Counted from the stretch's first letter, positions 27,482 to 35,411 are shown. The stretch is DNA of 64,000 nt from Stappia sediminis (GCF_009826895.1 NZ_WUMV01000001.1:372001-436000); one strand, 5' to 3'. Made by a program: numbers and translations. Notes: a model not told the origin generated them from the sequence alone.

Positions 27482-27886
27482 ATGATGAACCCCCTTACGA
27501 CGATTATTGCGGGTGCGGCACTTGCCCTGGCTCTTCCTGCCGCCAATCTGGCGCTCGGTCCGGCCGCCGGCGGTGCTTCGGCGGAAGAAACTCGCAAGGA
27601 CCAAAGCCGCCTGCCTTTGGCTGAAAATAACGAGGCGGGCGGTGACGGCGCGTGCATTTCGCATGTCGAACTGCACGGCCCCAACGGCATCCGTTATGTG
27701 CTTCAGACATCCGATGGCATGACGCTTTACAGCGGCCGCCACCGTGCGAACGAGACCATCTTGTTCAAGAACCGCGATCTTCCGAGCATTACGACGAAGC
27801 TCACGCCGAATACCGATGCGACGGTCAAGATCGTCACTTCCAGCGCGCGGGATGGGGTTTTTGCGAAGTCCGCGAGATTGAACTGA
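27482..27886 (+). CDS. Small secreted protein, probable stress-regulon member
   Basis: The 134-residue protein begins with a signal peptide (LTTIIAGAALALALPAANLA, cleavage probably after ASA near residue 34). An AAGGGAGA ribosome binding site lies before the first ATG, and a second ATG follows at once. The mature part (CISHVELHGPNGIRYVLQT to TPNTDATVKIVTSSARD) looks like a small beta-rich domain with one Cys. No family is recognised. The sigma EcfG-type promoter 26 bases upstream and a strong terminator downstream make it a single-gene unit in the general stress response. Confidence 0.65.
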   Translation: MMNPLTTIIAGAALALALPAANLALGPAAGGASAEETRKDQSRLPLAENNEAGGDGACISHVELHGPNGIRYVLQTSDGMTLYSGRHRANETILFKNRDLPSITTKLTPNTDATVKIVTSSARDGVFAKSARLN

Positions 27887-27944
27887 CGTTAACCGCTTGC
27901 CTGCCGCGGCCGTCGGGAACCTTTTCCGGAAACAGTTGATACCT

Positions 27945-27977
27945 GCCCGAATTCCTTAGAGGAATTCGGGCCTTTTT
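27945..27977 (+). terminator. Rho-independent terminator
   Basis: GCCCGAATTCC and GGAATTCGGGC form a perfect 11-base-pair stem with a 5-base loop, followed by CTTTTT. It ends the transcript of the small secreted protein gene. Confidence 0.9.
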
Positions 27978-28153
27978 CTGACAAAATTGGATTCGATTGG
28001 TCGACTTGTAAGAATACACTCTGATCAACACAAAGGGCCAGGCGAAGCGGGCTGTGCGGAAGCAAAAATTTAAAATTTGTAATGTCCTTGCAAGACGCCA
28101 CTCTGGTGAAGAAATGCATGAAATCAACGTCGGGGCCAGAGTAACGGAAACTG

Positions 28154-29845
28154 ATGAGGCGCTATCTTCCATCCATCATTTTTCTTGTCGTCGCTGCCAT
28201 TGGGGTGGCGAGGGGCGTATTCGCATGGCTGGACGGGGAGGCGGCGAACCGGGCGGTCTTTCAGAATGTGGCGCAAGAGGCGATTGCGCGCATCGAAACC
28301 CGTGTGAAGAACCATATCCTCCTGCTGCAGGCAACGCGGGCCTATTTCATCGCCGACGACAAGGCCGTCAATCGCAAGGAATTTTCGCGCTTCATTGAAT
28401 CGATCGACCGGTACGAATATCTGGCCGGAGTGCAAGGTATCGGGTATGCCCCGCTCGTGCCCGCGGACGACGGTGATCTCGTATCCCGCGAGTTGCGCGC
28501 AAACTATGGCGTCGAACGGGCACCCTGGCCGCGGACCGATCAGGATCTGCGCACGCCGATCGTCATTCTGGAGCCGCAGAACGAGCGCAACAGGGCGGCA
28601 CTCGCCTACGATATGTATTCGCAGGAAACGCGCCGCGCGGCGATGGAGCTGGCGATTTCGACGGGCGAGCCGCAGGCGTCCGGCAAGGTGGAGCTCGTCC
28701 AGGAAACGTCCGAGGACAAGCAGGCGGGCTTCCTGATCTATACCCCGCTTTATGCCGGTGACAAGGGCGGACCAGCCGTGGAACGCAAGCCGGCCGGTTT
28801 TGTCTATGCGCCGTTCCGGGTGGGCGACCTCTTTCGAGCGGCGCTGGGGCGAACGCCGGACCTGCCGGTGCATATTTCCGCTTATGACGGTTTCGTTGAA
28901 AATGAAGCTTTGCTGTTTCGCAGTGAAGGGGAGCCCGCGGAGTTTCCGCAGGAGATAGTCGAGACGCCGTCCCTTCAGGTCGCGGGCCGCACATGGCATT
29001 TCGAAATGCGGCCGTCCAGGGCCTTCGTCCCGGTGAACGAATGGCAAAAGCATGTCGTTTTCGCACTCGCTTCCATCCTGCTGGCGGCGGCCCTTGCCGC
29101 GTCCGCCCGCTGGCAGCAGCGCGCAATGGAAGCGGGCGAGAAGCTGACCCGGGAAACGCAGCGCAACCTTCAGGAGCGCGACTTGCTGCTTCAGGAAATG
29201 AAGCACCGCATCAAGAACATGATCGCGCGCGTGCTTGCCATCGCACGGCAGACGGCAAGGGGCGCGGACAACGTCGACGAGTTCGTCGTCTCGTTGACCC
29301 AGCGCCTTGAAGCGATGGCCGCGTCGCAGGATCTTCTGGCGAGGTCGAAGTGGCAAAGCGCGGACCTGCGCACGCTTCTCGTTCAGGAACTCAAACAGGT
29401 TTTCGGCGACGATATCGACGAGGCGACGCTTCACGGAGAAGCCGTGACGCTGAACGAGACAGCCGCTCAGGCCTTCGGGCTGACGTTCCACGAACTGGCG
29501 ACCAACGCCTTGAAATACGGCTTTGCCCAGCATTCGGAAGGCCAGCTCAGCGTTTCATGGAGCAAGTCCGGGTCGGCGGCGGGTTCGCTCTTCCGCCTCG
29601 TATGGGTGGAACATGGGGACGGCGTGACGGGTTCGGGCGTGCCGGAGGGCGGCGGCTTCGGCACGAGACTGATAGATGCCTCGGTACGCATGGAGCTTGG
29701 CGGGCGGATCGAACGCAACAAGACCGAAGATCGCTTCGAGGTTATCATCGAGGTGCCGTTGAACGCGGTGGAAGCCCGGATTCCGCAAAATCCAGCCGCA
29801 TCGTCCGCCGAAGGTGCACAGCAGGCGTTCGCGCCGAAAAGCTGA
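28154..29845 (+). CDS. CHASE-domain HWE histidine kinase
   Basis: The 563-residue sensor has a membrane helix at the N-terminus (LPSIIFLVVAAIGVARGVFA), an external CHASE domain (about residues 40-280; AVNRKEFSRFIES, VQGIGYAPLVP, KQAGFLIYTPLYAG) and a second helix (VVFALASILLAAALAASARW). The kinase core has the HWE/HisKA_2 phosphoacceptor MKHRIKNMIARVLAIARQTA, the ATPase N box FHELATNALKYGFAQHSEG, and the WxE signature VWVEHGDGV. HWE kinases are mostly alphaproteobacterial and often signal to PhyR. The location 3 kb from phyR/ecfG supports that role here, but the partner is inference. Confidence 0.88.
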   Translation: MRRYLPSIIFLVVAAIGVARGVFAWLDGEAANRAVFQNVAQEAIARIETRVKNHILLLQATRAYFIADDKAVNRKEFSRFIESIDRYEYLAGVQGIGYAPLVPADDGDLVSRELRANYGVERAPWPRTDQDLRTPIVILEPQNERNRAALAYDMYSQETRRAAMELAISTGEPQASGKVELVQETSEDKQAGFLIYTPLYAGDKGGPAVERKPAGFVYAPFRVGDLFRAALGRTPDLPVHISAYDGFVENEALLFRSEGEPAEFPQEIVETPSLQVAGRTWHFEMRPSRAFVPVNEWQKHVVFALASILLAAALAASARWQQRAMEAGEKLTRETQRNLQERDLLLQEMKHRIKNMIARVLAIARQTARGADNVDEFVVSLTQRLEAMAASQDLLARSKWQSADLRTLLVQELKQVFGDDIDEATLHGEAVTLNETAAQAFGLTFHELATNALKYGFAQHSEGQLSVSWSKSGSAAGSLFRLVWVEHGDGVTGSGVPEGGGFGTRLIDASVRMELGGRIERNKTEDRFEVIIEVPLNAVEARIPQNPAASSAEGAQQAFAPKS

Positions 29846-29883
29846 TCCGAACACCGTCATGCCCGGCCGGGCGCAGCGAGCCG

Positions 29884-29909
29884 GGAACCGCAAGCGCACC
29901 TCGCGCGTT
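29884..29909 (+). promoter_or_regulatory. Sigma EcfG-type promoter
   Basis: GGAAC, 17 bases, then CGTT. The element ends 27 bases before the ATG of the AI-2E family gene at 29937, which is an ideal distance for a promoter. Confidence 0.6.
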
Positions 29910-29936
29910 AAGGACGAAAGAAGGGGCCTTTCGTCC

Positions 29937-31070
29937 ATGCATCGCCAACAGATTGCCTCGCGCCTGATATCTCCGCGGCGTAGACCGGTGGGAAACATCG
30001 AGACGATACTGCAAACCGCGTCGCGCGCGTCGGCGGTATTCCTCGGTACGGTCGGCCTTTTTCTGGTGCTCAGGAACGCTCAGTTCCTGTTGGCGCCGAT
30101 TTTCGTCGCGATCATCCTGGGACTGATGTTCTCGCCCGTTGCCGCGTGGATGGAAACGCGGCGCATTCCGCCTTCGATGTCCGCCCTGGCGGTCGTTCTG
30201 CTCCTGCTTGTGATCATCGCGACCTGCGTCACGCTTTTCGCGCTGCCCTTGTCGGTTTGGATCGACCGTCTTCCGCTTATCTGGCGCAAGCTGCAATTCC
30301 AGATCACCGGCTGGGAGCCCTTCTTCGATTCCCTGTCAAACCTGCGCGATCAGCTTCGCGATATCGCCGGCCAAAGCTCGTCGATGACGGTGACGGTGGA
30401 GGAAGATTCGACCGTTGCCCAGATCGCATATATCGCGCCGACGATCTTCGCGCAGGTGCTCCTGTTCCTGGCAAGCCTCTACTTCTTCATCGCGACGCGG
30501 GACCGCATTCGCCTGAGTGTGCTTTCGCTTTGCTTCAGCCGTGCGGCCAAGCTGCGCGCGGCGCATTTCTTCCGCGATACGGAGCGCGATGTCTCCGCCT
30601 ATCTGCTCTCGATCACCTTCATCAACGCCGCGCTCGGCTTTGCGGTGGGCATTGCGATGTTCGCCCTCGGCGTGCCTTCGCCAATGTTATGGGGCCTTCT
30701 CGCCTTCGCGCTCAACTACGTGATCTACGTCGGCCCCGCCTTGATGGTGGTGATCCTGCTTCTGGTGGGAATCGCGACGTTCAGCACCTTTCCCGCACTT
30801 CTGGTGCCGGCGGGCGCTTACCTCGGGCTCAATGCGCTGGAGTCCCAGTTCGTCACGCCGCATGTTCTGGGGCGCACGCTGACGCTCAATCCGTTTTTCG
30901 TGTTTCTCGCGCTTGCCTTCTGGCTCTGGCTTTGGGGCCCGGTTGGCGGTTTCATCGCCGTGCCGTCGATGCTGATCGTCTACGCCGCGCTCAGGAACGG
31001 GCTTCCCATGAGCCAAAATCAGTTGTTTTCCAGGAACGATTCCACCGCTCGCGGCGTTTCCCGAATGTAG
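29937..31070 (+). CDS. AI-2E family transporter, second member
   Basis: The 377-residue PF01594 membrane protein has ASAVFLGTVGLFLVLRNAQF and FLLAPIFVAIILGLMFSPVA as its paired N-terminal helices. The conserved C-terminal block includes LGVPSPMLWGLLAFALNYVI, then YVGPALMVVILLLVG, ESQFVTPHVLGRTLTLNPFF and LWGPVGGFIAVPSMLIVY. The ATG at 29937 is preferred over 29814 because a good sigma EcfG-type promoter lies 27 bases before it. It differs strongly from the family member at 11972. The function of stress-induced PF01594 proteins is unclear. Confidence 0.83.
   Translation: MHRQQIASRLISPRRRPVGNIETILQTASRASAVFLGTVGLFLVLRNAQFLLAPIFVAIILGLMFSPVAAWMETRRIPPSMSALAVVLLLLVIIATCVTLFALPLSVWIDRLPLIWRKLQFQITGWEPFFDSLSNLRDQLRDIAGQSSSMTVTVEEDSTVAQIAYIAPTIFAQVLLFLASLYFFIATRDRIRLSVLSLCFSRAAKLRAAHFFRDTERDVSAYLLSITFINAALGFAVGIAMFALGVPSPMLWGLLAFALNYVIYVGPALMVVILLLVGIATFSTFPALLVPAGAYLGLNALESQFVTPHVLGRTLTLNPFFVFLALAFWLWLWGPVGGFIAVPSMLIVYAALRNGLPMSQNQLFSRNDSTARGVSRM
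31033..31058 (+). promoter_or_regulatory. Possible sigma EcfG-type promoter inside the AI-2E 3' end
   Basis: GGAAC, 17 bases, then CGTT, overlapping the last codons of the AI-2E gene and about 138 bases before the DUF883-like gene. It could drive the DUF883-like pair. The distance to the ATG is long, so the assignment is less certain than for the other sites. Confidence 0.45.
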
Positions 31071-31195
31071 GAACGCCGCTGGCGTCCGCTTTGGCACGAT
31101 GCCGCCCCATGCGCACTTGAATGTGTTTAAGTGATAGTGTCCGCTAGGTAAATTCAGGCTGTTCGCTGAACGTCAGGAAACGGAGGTAATCCGAA

Positions 31196-31534
31196 ATGGC
31201 TACTGCTGCACAAGGGAAGAAAACCAACGATGGAGAAAACGGCCCCACGGTGGCCGATGTCGAGGCCCAGATCAGGAAGGTGCGCGCGGAGATCGCCACG
31301 CTCGCCGAAACCATCTCGGCCGTGGGATCGGGCAAGGCGGGCGAGCTGCGCGGCGAAGCCGAACGCAGGGCCGCCGAACTTGCCGGAAAGGGTGAGGATA
31401 TGGTGGCGGGCCTTGAGCGGGAGCTTGCCGATCTTGAGCGCAGCCTCGAGAAAACGGTCCGCGAGAGGCCCTTCGTTGCCCTTGGCGCAGCCCTGCTTGC
31501 GGGGCTTATGGCCGGCTTGCTGCTGCGCCGCTAG
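31196..31534 (+). CDS. DUF883/YqjD-like membrane-anchored protein
   Basis: The 112-residue protein has a long charged helix (VADVEAQIRKVRAEIATLAE to ELADLERSLEKTVRERPF) and a short C-terminal glycine-rich anchor (VALGAALLAGLMAGLLLRR). This is the layout of the ElaB/YqjD/DUF883 family, which tethers ribosomes or other cargo to the membrane in stationary phase in Escherichia coli. A clear ribosome binding site (ACGGAGG) precedes the ATG. It is followed by a YqjE-like gene after 11 bases, mirroring the yqjDE pair. Confidence 0.82.
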   Translation: MATAAQGKKTNDGENGPTVADVEAQIRKVRAEIATLAETISAVGSGKAGELRGEAERRAAELAGKGEDMVAGLERELADLERSLEKTVRERPFVALGAALLAGLMAGLLLRR

Positions 31535-31545
31535 GAACCCTCGCG

Positions 31546-31995
31546 ATGATGCGTTTTCTGGGAACGATCATGGGTCTGGCGGGCAGGGAAATCAGGGAGC
31601 GGCGGGACTGGTTCGCCGCTTCCCTGTTTCTTTATGCGGTCCTGAGCTTCCTTGCACTCGCCACCGCCGCGGCGCTGCTGGTCGCGCTCGGGATATTGGT
31701 CGCCCGGTATTACGGCCCCCTTGTCGGGTCGCTTTCCGTTGCAGGGCTTTGCATCCTTTTCTCGATTACGCTTCTGATCGGCTGGAAGATCGCGGCGAAA
31801 AGACATGCCGAACGCATGCGCCGGCGCCGCAGCGCCCTGTTCGATCCGGCTATAGCTTCGCTAGCGATTTCCGCATTGCCGCTTGGCCGTTCGGCCGGTG
31901 CGGGCAAGACGCTCCTTCTGGCTGCGGGGATGTTCGCCCTCGGGTTTCTGCTGGCTTCAAGGGGCGGTTCGAATGATGGGGAGGGCGGGAAGTAG
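31546..31995 (+). CDS. YqjE-like / holin-superfamily membrane protein (PF07332)
   Basis: The 149-residue protein has two closely spaced helices (SLFLYAVLSFLALATAAALL, GSLSVAGLCILFSITLLIG), a basic loop (KIAAKRHAERMRRRRS) and a third C-terminal helix (AGKTLLLAAGMFALGFLLAS). PF07332 proteins are paired with YqjD/DUF883 proteins, as here with an 11-base gap. It has no lysis partners, so the 'holin' label should not be read as phage origin. Confidence 0.7.
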   Translation: MMRFLGTIMGLAGREIRERRDWFAASLFLYAVLSFLALATAAALLVALGILVARYYGPLVGSLSVAGLCILFSITLLIGWKIAAKRHAERMRRRRSALFDPAIASLAISALPLGRSAGAGKTLLLAAGMFALGFLLASRGGSNDGEGGK

Positions 31996-32010
31996 CCCTC
32001 TCCAACGAAC

Positions 32011-32040
32011 GGCCGGTCGCGGGTTGACCGGCCCTTTTCG
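32011..32040 (+). terminator. Terminator after the DUF883-YqjE pair
   Basis: GGCCGGTC and GACCGGCC form a stem with a 6-7 base loop, followed by CTTTTC. It stands between this pair and the convergent ecfG gene. Confidence 0.75.
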
Positions 32041-32063
32041 TGTTGTCGGCTTCCTGAAAGCGT

Positions 32064-32648
32064 CTATTCCGCGAAGGCGCGTGCGACGATCGGTGCCGAC
32101 ACCGCGTCGGGCCCATAGTCTGCCTGACTGTCGACTTCCAGCGTTTCCTGCAGGTACTTTCGCGCGCGGTTGACCCGGCTCTTGATGGTGCCCACGGCAC
32201 AGCCGCAAATTTCTGCAGCCTCCTCGTAGGAAAAACCGGAAGCGCCGACAAGGATCAGCGCCTCGCGCTGGTCTTCCGGAATTTTCGATAGCGCCGACTT
32301 GAAATCCTCGAGGTCGAGCCGGCCGTGCTGGTCGGCATGGACCGAAAGGTTTGCCGTCATCGCGCCGTCCGGGTCGCAAACCTCGCGGCCGCGCTTTCGC
32401 ATCTGGCTGTAGAATTCGTTGCGAAGGATCGTAAAAAGCCACGCCTTGATGTTCGTGCCGGGGGTGAAGCTTTCCTGCTTTGCCCAGGCTTTCATGACAG
32501 TGTCCTGAAGCAGGTCGTCGGCCTGGTCCTGCCGCCCGCAAAGCGACATGGCAAACGCGCGCAGGTTCGGCAGGGCGGCAAGCATTTCGCGCTTGAAGGA
32601 CGGGCGGTTTTCGACCGTGCCCCGGCCATCAGCCGGCGTGGTTGTCAT
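32064..32648 (-). CDS. ecfG: General stress response sigma factor EcfG
   Basis: The 194-residue ECF sigma factor has region 2 (KREMLAALPNLRAFAMSLCG, QADDLLQDTVMKAWAKQESF, NIKAWLFTILRNEFYSQMRK) and region 4 (ALSKIPEDQREALILVGASG, YEEAAEICGCAVGTIKSRVN). These features, and its position behind nepR with divergent phyR, identify sigma EcfG of the alphaproteobacterial general stress response. It directs transcription from GGAAC-N16/17-CGTT promoters, several of which occur in this window. The start at 32648 overlaps the end of nepR by 20 bases. Confidence 0.93.
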   Translation of the reverse strand: MTTTPADGRGTVENRPSFKREMLAALPNLRAFAMSLCGRQDQADDLLQDTVMKAWAKQESFTPGTNIKAWLFTILRNEFYSQMRKRGREVCDPDGAMTANLSVHADQHGRLDLEDFKSALSKIPEDQREALILVGASGFSYEEAAEICGCAVGTIKSRVNRARKYLQETLEVDSQADYGPDAVSAPIVARAFAE

Positions 32649-32832
32649 GGCCCTTGCGCTCCGCTTCTTCCAGTTTCTCAAGTAGATCGAGGAATTTGTC
32701 GGGGATCGGCTCGGCCTCGATGGCCTGGTAGTAGGCCTTGAGCTTCCTGCCGATCTCCTGGTTCGGATCCTTCAGGAGCGGCCGCGAGCGCGCCTTTGCT
32801 CCTGATTTCGGCGATTTTACGTTCTTGCTCAT
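32629..32832 (-). CDS. nepR: Anti-sigma factor NepR
   Basis: The 67-residue protein has the conserved NepR core DPNQEIGRKLKAYYQAIEAE (from residue 22) followed by PIPDKFLDLLEKLEEAE. It binds sigma EcfG until phosphorylated PhyR takes it away by partner switching. The ATG at 32832 is preferred to the GTG at 32838. It is the first gene of the nepR-ecfG operon and overlaps ecfG by 20 bases, which should keep the two proteins balanced. Confidence 0.93.
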   Translation of the reverse strand: MSKNVKSPKSGAKARSRPLLKDPNQEIGRKLKAYYQAIEAEPIPDKFLDLLEKLEEAERKGHDNHAG

Positions 32833-32872
32833 GGTCACGCAGCTGTTTCTATGTGTCGGATTCCTAAGTCCT

Positions 32873-32897
32873 AACGTAGCAGCCCGAAAAAAGTTCC
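32873..32897 (-). promoter_or_regulatory. Sigma EcfG promoter of nepR-ecfG
   Basis: On the reverse strand GGAAC is followed after 16 bases by CGTT, a perfect consensus 40 bases before the nepR ATG. It gives the operon positive autoregulation. Confidence 0.8.
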
Positions 32898-32906
32898 ATC
32901 CGGATC

Positions 32907-32931
32907 GGAACTTTTCTCGGCGTCAGTCATT
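32907..32931 (+). promoter_or_regulatory. Probable sigma EcfG promoter of phyR
   Basis: GGAAC, 16 bases, then CATT (one mismatch from CGTT), 46 bases before the phyR ATG. The two divergent sites are only 9 bases apart. Confidence 0.65.
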
Positions 32932-32977
32932 GTACGGATAGCCAGCCTATACGCCTGGGATGACACAGGGGAAATAC

Positions 32978-33775
32978 ATGACGACGCTTTCCAGCCGCAT
33001 CGCGCCGCATCTGCCTTACCTGCGCCGTTTCGCAAGGGCGGTGACGGGGTCGCAGGCTTCGGGTGACGCTTACGTTGCCGCTACCCTTGAAGCGCTGATC
33101 GCGGATATCTCCATCTTTCCGCAAGCCTCGAACGATCGGGTCGGCCTCTACAGGCTCTTCTCGCAACTGTTCGACACCACGAAGTTGGACGTTCCCGCGA
33201 AGTCCTCTCCCTTCGCCTGGGAACAGCGGGCGGCGAGCAATCTTGCCAGGGTAACGCCCGAAGGGCGCAAGGCGTTCCTTCTGATTTCCGTCGAAGGTTT
33301 CGAAGTCGGTGAAGCGGCCGAAATCCTCGGTGTGACGTCCGATGAATTCTCCAGGCTCCTCTCGCGTGCTTCCGACGAAATTTCGAAGCAGGTCGCGACG
33401 GACATCATGATAATCGAGGACGAGCCGCTGATCGCGATGGATATCGAGGACCTGGTTCAATCCCTCGGCCACCGGGTGACCGGGATCGCGCGAACGCACG
33501 AGCAAGCCGTGGAGCTTTTCAAATCGTGCTCGCCGAGAATGATTCTTGCCGATATTCAGCTTGCCGACGGCAGCTCGGGCATAGATGCCGTCAACGACAT
33601 CCTGAAGACGAGCCGGATACCGGTCATTTTCATCACCGCCTTTCCCGAAAGGCTTCTGACGGGCGAAAAGCCGGAGCCGGCGTTCCTCGTGACGAAGCCG
33701 TTCAACCCGGAAATGGTCAAGGCGCTGATCAGTCAGGCGCTGTTCTTCGATGGTGCCGACGAAATGGTCGCCTGA
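32978..33775 (+). CDS. phyR: PhyR, sigma-mimic response regulator
   Basis: The 265-residue protein joins an N-terminal sigma EcfG-like domain (PHLPYLRRFARAVTGSQASG, EGRKAFLLISVEGFEVGEAA) to a C-terminal receiver (IMIIEDEPLIAMDIEDLVQS) with phospho-acceptor Asp192 (MILADIQLADG) and PVIFITAFPE before VTKPF. When phosphorylated, the sigma-like part traps NepR and frees EcfG. The start at 32978 follows AGGGGAAAT. An ATG 18 bases earlier has no ribosome binding site. Confidence 0.94.
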   Translation: MTTLSSRIAPHLPYLRRFARAVTGSQASGDAYVAATLEALIADISIFPQASNDRVGLYRLFSQLFDTTKLDVPAKSSPFAWEQRAASNLARVTPEGRKAFLLISVEGFEVGEAAEILGVTSDEFSRLLSRASDEISKQVATDIMIIEDEPLIAMDIEDLVQSLGHRVTGIARTHEQAVELFKSCSPRMILADIQLADGSSGIDAVNDILKTSRIPVIFITAFPERLLTGEKPEPAFLVTKPFNPEMVKALISQALFFDGADEMVA

Positions 33776-33813
33776 TCGCCGAGTAATTATAATCGGGCAA
33801 AACAAGAAGCAAG

Positions 33814-33839
33814 GGAACAAGTCAAGCAGCGCGAGCGTT
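33814..33839 (+). promoter_or_regulatory. Sigma EcfG-type promoter
   Basis: GGAAC, 17 bases, then CGTT, ending 33 bases before the ATG of the DUF1328-type gene at 33872. Confidence 0.7.
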
Positions 33840-33871
33840 GTTCTTTCATCAGTCGATGAAGGAGAATGCAA

Positions 33872-34039
33872 ATGCTCTATTGGGCGGTCGTGTTTTTTAT
33901 CGTGGCAATAATCGCTGCTGTCTTCGGTTTTGGCGGTATTGCCGGGGCTTCGGCCGGTATCGCGCAGATACTCTTCTATCTGTTCCTGATATTGTTCGTT
34001 GCTTCGATCCTTATGAATTTCTTCAGGCGGGCGCGTTAA
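33872..34039 (+). CDS. DUF1328 small membrane protein
   Basis: The 55-residue protein ([20 protein letters not shown], then [20 protein letters not shown] and a basic tail ending RRAR) is a typical DUF1328/YtjA small two-helix membrane protein. AAGGAGA lies 8 bases before the ATG. Members are often stress-induced, and a perfect sigma EcfG-type promoter lies just upstream. It sits between phyR and an HWE kinase gene. Confidence 0.88.
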   Translation: MLYWAVVFFIVAIIAAVFGFGGIAGASAGIAQILFYLFLILFVASILMNFFRRAR

Positions 34040-34148
34040 TCTTTCCCGCCTGTATTTGTAGCCCTGTTCGGAGCGTCGGCGTATGCCGGCGCTCCATCAA
34101 GAATTTTTCGAGGTCTCGGTCGTACTGCGTATCGAAGTCGGGGTGCTG

Positions 34149-35195
34149 ATGAAATCGCTGAGCAAAGTGCCGCACACCGCGCCGCCCACGGATGCAAATC
34201 TGCTGCGGGTGCTTTTGCGTGGAATGCGCAAGACCGGTGTGGCCATTCTCTATCAGGACAATTCCCTCAATTATATCGTGGCGGAAAACCTTCCCGAAGG
34301 CTGGCCGGCTTCCGCCGAATTCATTGACAAGGGCGATGCGGCGGTGTTTTCGGCCGATGTCGTGAGCCGGGTCGATGCAACGAAGCGCGAGGTTTTGCAG
34401 TCCGGGCAACCGACGCGTATCGAGGTTCCGCTTAGCGGCGATGCCGGCAGGCAGTGGTATGCGCTCAGCATCGAGCCGGATATTGGCCAGAACGGCCATA
34501 TCGTGGGCCTGTTTTCCACCATAATGGACATTGGCGACATCAAGCGGCGCGAGGAGGTGCTGCGCGCCCTCCTGCGCGAAGTGAGCCACCGCTCCAAGAA
34601 CCTGCTTGCGATCATTCAAAGCATCGCAACGCAAACGGCGAAGTCTTCGCCCACGATCGAGACGTTCCTGCTCGCTTTTCGGGGAAGGGTGCACTCGCTT
34701 GCCCATTCGCAGGATCTCGTGACGGCCTCGGATTGGCGCGGGGCGGACCTTTGCGAACTCGCCTATGCGCAGGTCAGGCTCTTTGCTGAGCGGGATTCGC
34801 CCCTTTTCCGCATTTCGGGGGTCGATGCGCATCTCTTGCCGAATGCGGCTCTTCATCTGGGCCTTGCAATCCATGAGCTTGCGGTGAATTCGGCCGCAAA
34901 AGGCGTACTGGCGGTTTCTTCGGGCGAAATCGAGCTCCGCGCGCAGGAAATGGTTGCGAAAGACGGCGAAGCGCGGCTTGTCGTGTCGTGGACTGAAAGC
35001 TTCGATCCGGACAAGGTGCCGAACATATACGGCGAGGGGCCATCCGAAGAGGGCAGGAAGACGCGGGATTTCGCGAAGGTCGTGCTTGGCCGGGTCGTGC
35101 CCCAGGCCCTGTCGGCCGATGTGGAATATGAGGTGGAGCCGGGTTACGTGCGCTATGTCCTGCGCATTCCTCCCACCCAATACGAGCGCACCTGA
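34149..35195 (+). CDS. HWE/HisKA_2 histidine kinase, probable PhyR kinase
   Basis: The 348-residue soluble kinase has a PAS-like N-terminal domain (LLRGMRKTGVAILYQDNSL to GHIVGLFSTIMDIGDIKRRE) and a HWE-type core with LLREVSHRSKNLLAIIQSIA (His near residue 143), LGLAIHELAVNSAAKGVLAV and a WxE motif in VSWTESFDP. There is no membrane helix. Kinases of this family activate PhyR, and many phyR loci in Rhizobiales carry one in this position. The start at 34149 is the first ATG with homology after it. No ribosome binding site is strong. Confidence 0.85.
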   Translation: MKSLSKVPHTAPPTDANLLRVLLRGMRKTGVAILYQDNSLNYIVAENLPEGWPASAEFIDKGDAAVFSADVVSRVDATKREVLQSGQPTRIEVPLSGDAGRQWYALSIEPDIGQNGHIVGLFSTIMDIGDIKRREEVLRALLREVSHRSKNLLAIIQSIATQTAKSSPTIETFLLAFRGRVHSLAHSQDLVTASDWRGADLCELAYAQVRLFAERDSPLFRISGVDAHLLPNAALHLGLAIHELAVNSAAKGVLAVSSGEIELRAQEMVAKDGEARLVVSWTESFDPDKVPNIYGEGPSEEGRKTRDFAKVVLGRVVPQALSADVEYEVEPGYVRYVLRIPPTQYERT

Positions 35196-35220
35196 CTGCC
35201 GGCCCCACCCGCGGCGAACT

Positions 35221-35252
35221 GGCCCGGCCCGCCGACAGCGGGCCGGGCCTTT
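35221..35252 (+). terminator. Terminator of the HWE kinase gene
   Basis: GGCCCGGCCCGC and GCGGGCCGGGCC form a 12-base-pair stem with a 5-base loop, followed by TTTCG. Confidence 0.8.
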
Positions 35253-35286
35253 CGTGACAAGAAAACGCTTCAGCGTTGAAAGCGCA

Positions 35287-35318
35287 AAAGAAAAACGGGA
35301 GGGCTTTCACCCTCCCGT
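35287..35318 (-). terminator. Terminator of the amino-acid ABC operon
   Basis: On the reverse strand ACGGGAGGG and CCCTCCCGT form a 9-base-pair stem with a 6-base loop, followed by TTTTTCTTTT. It lies after the stop of the binding-protein gene at 35412. Confidence 0.85.
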
Positions 35319-35411
35319 GGAGTTGGGACCGGCCTTCAGGCGAACTCAGGCGAGTTCCGGCTGCGGATAATGCCGGTCCAGGCAGAGCGGAATTTCGTTC
35401 GGCGTTCGGGA

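Noticed and set aside
31546-31995. Prophage lysis module, because the gene belongs to a holin superfamily
   Set aside because: No endolysin, spanin or other phage gene lies nearby. Pairing with a DUF883 protein fits the chromosomal YqjDE-type set.
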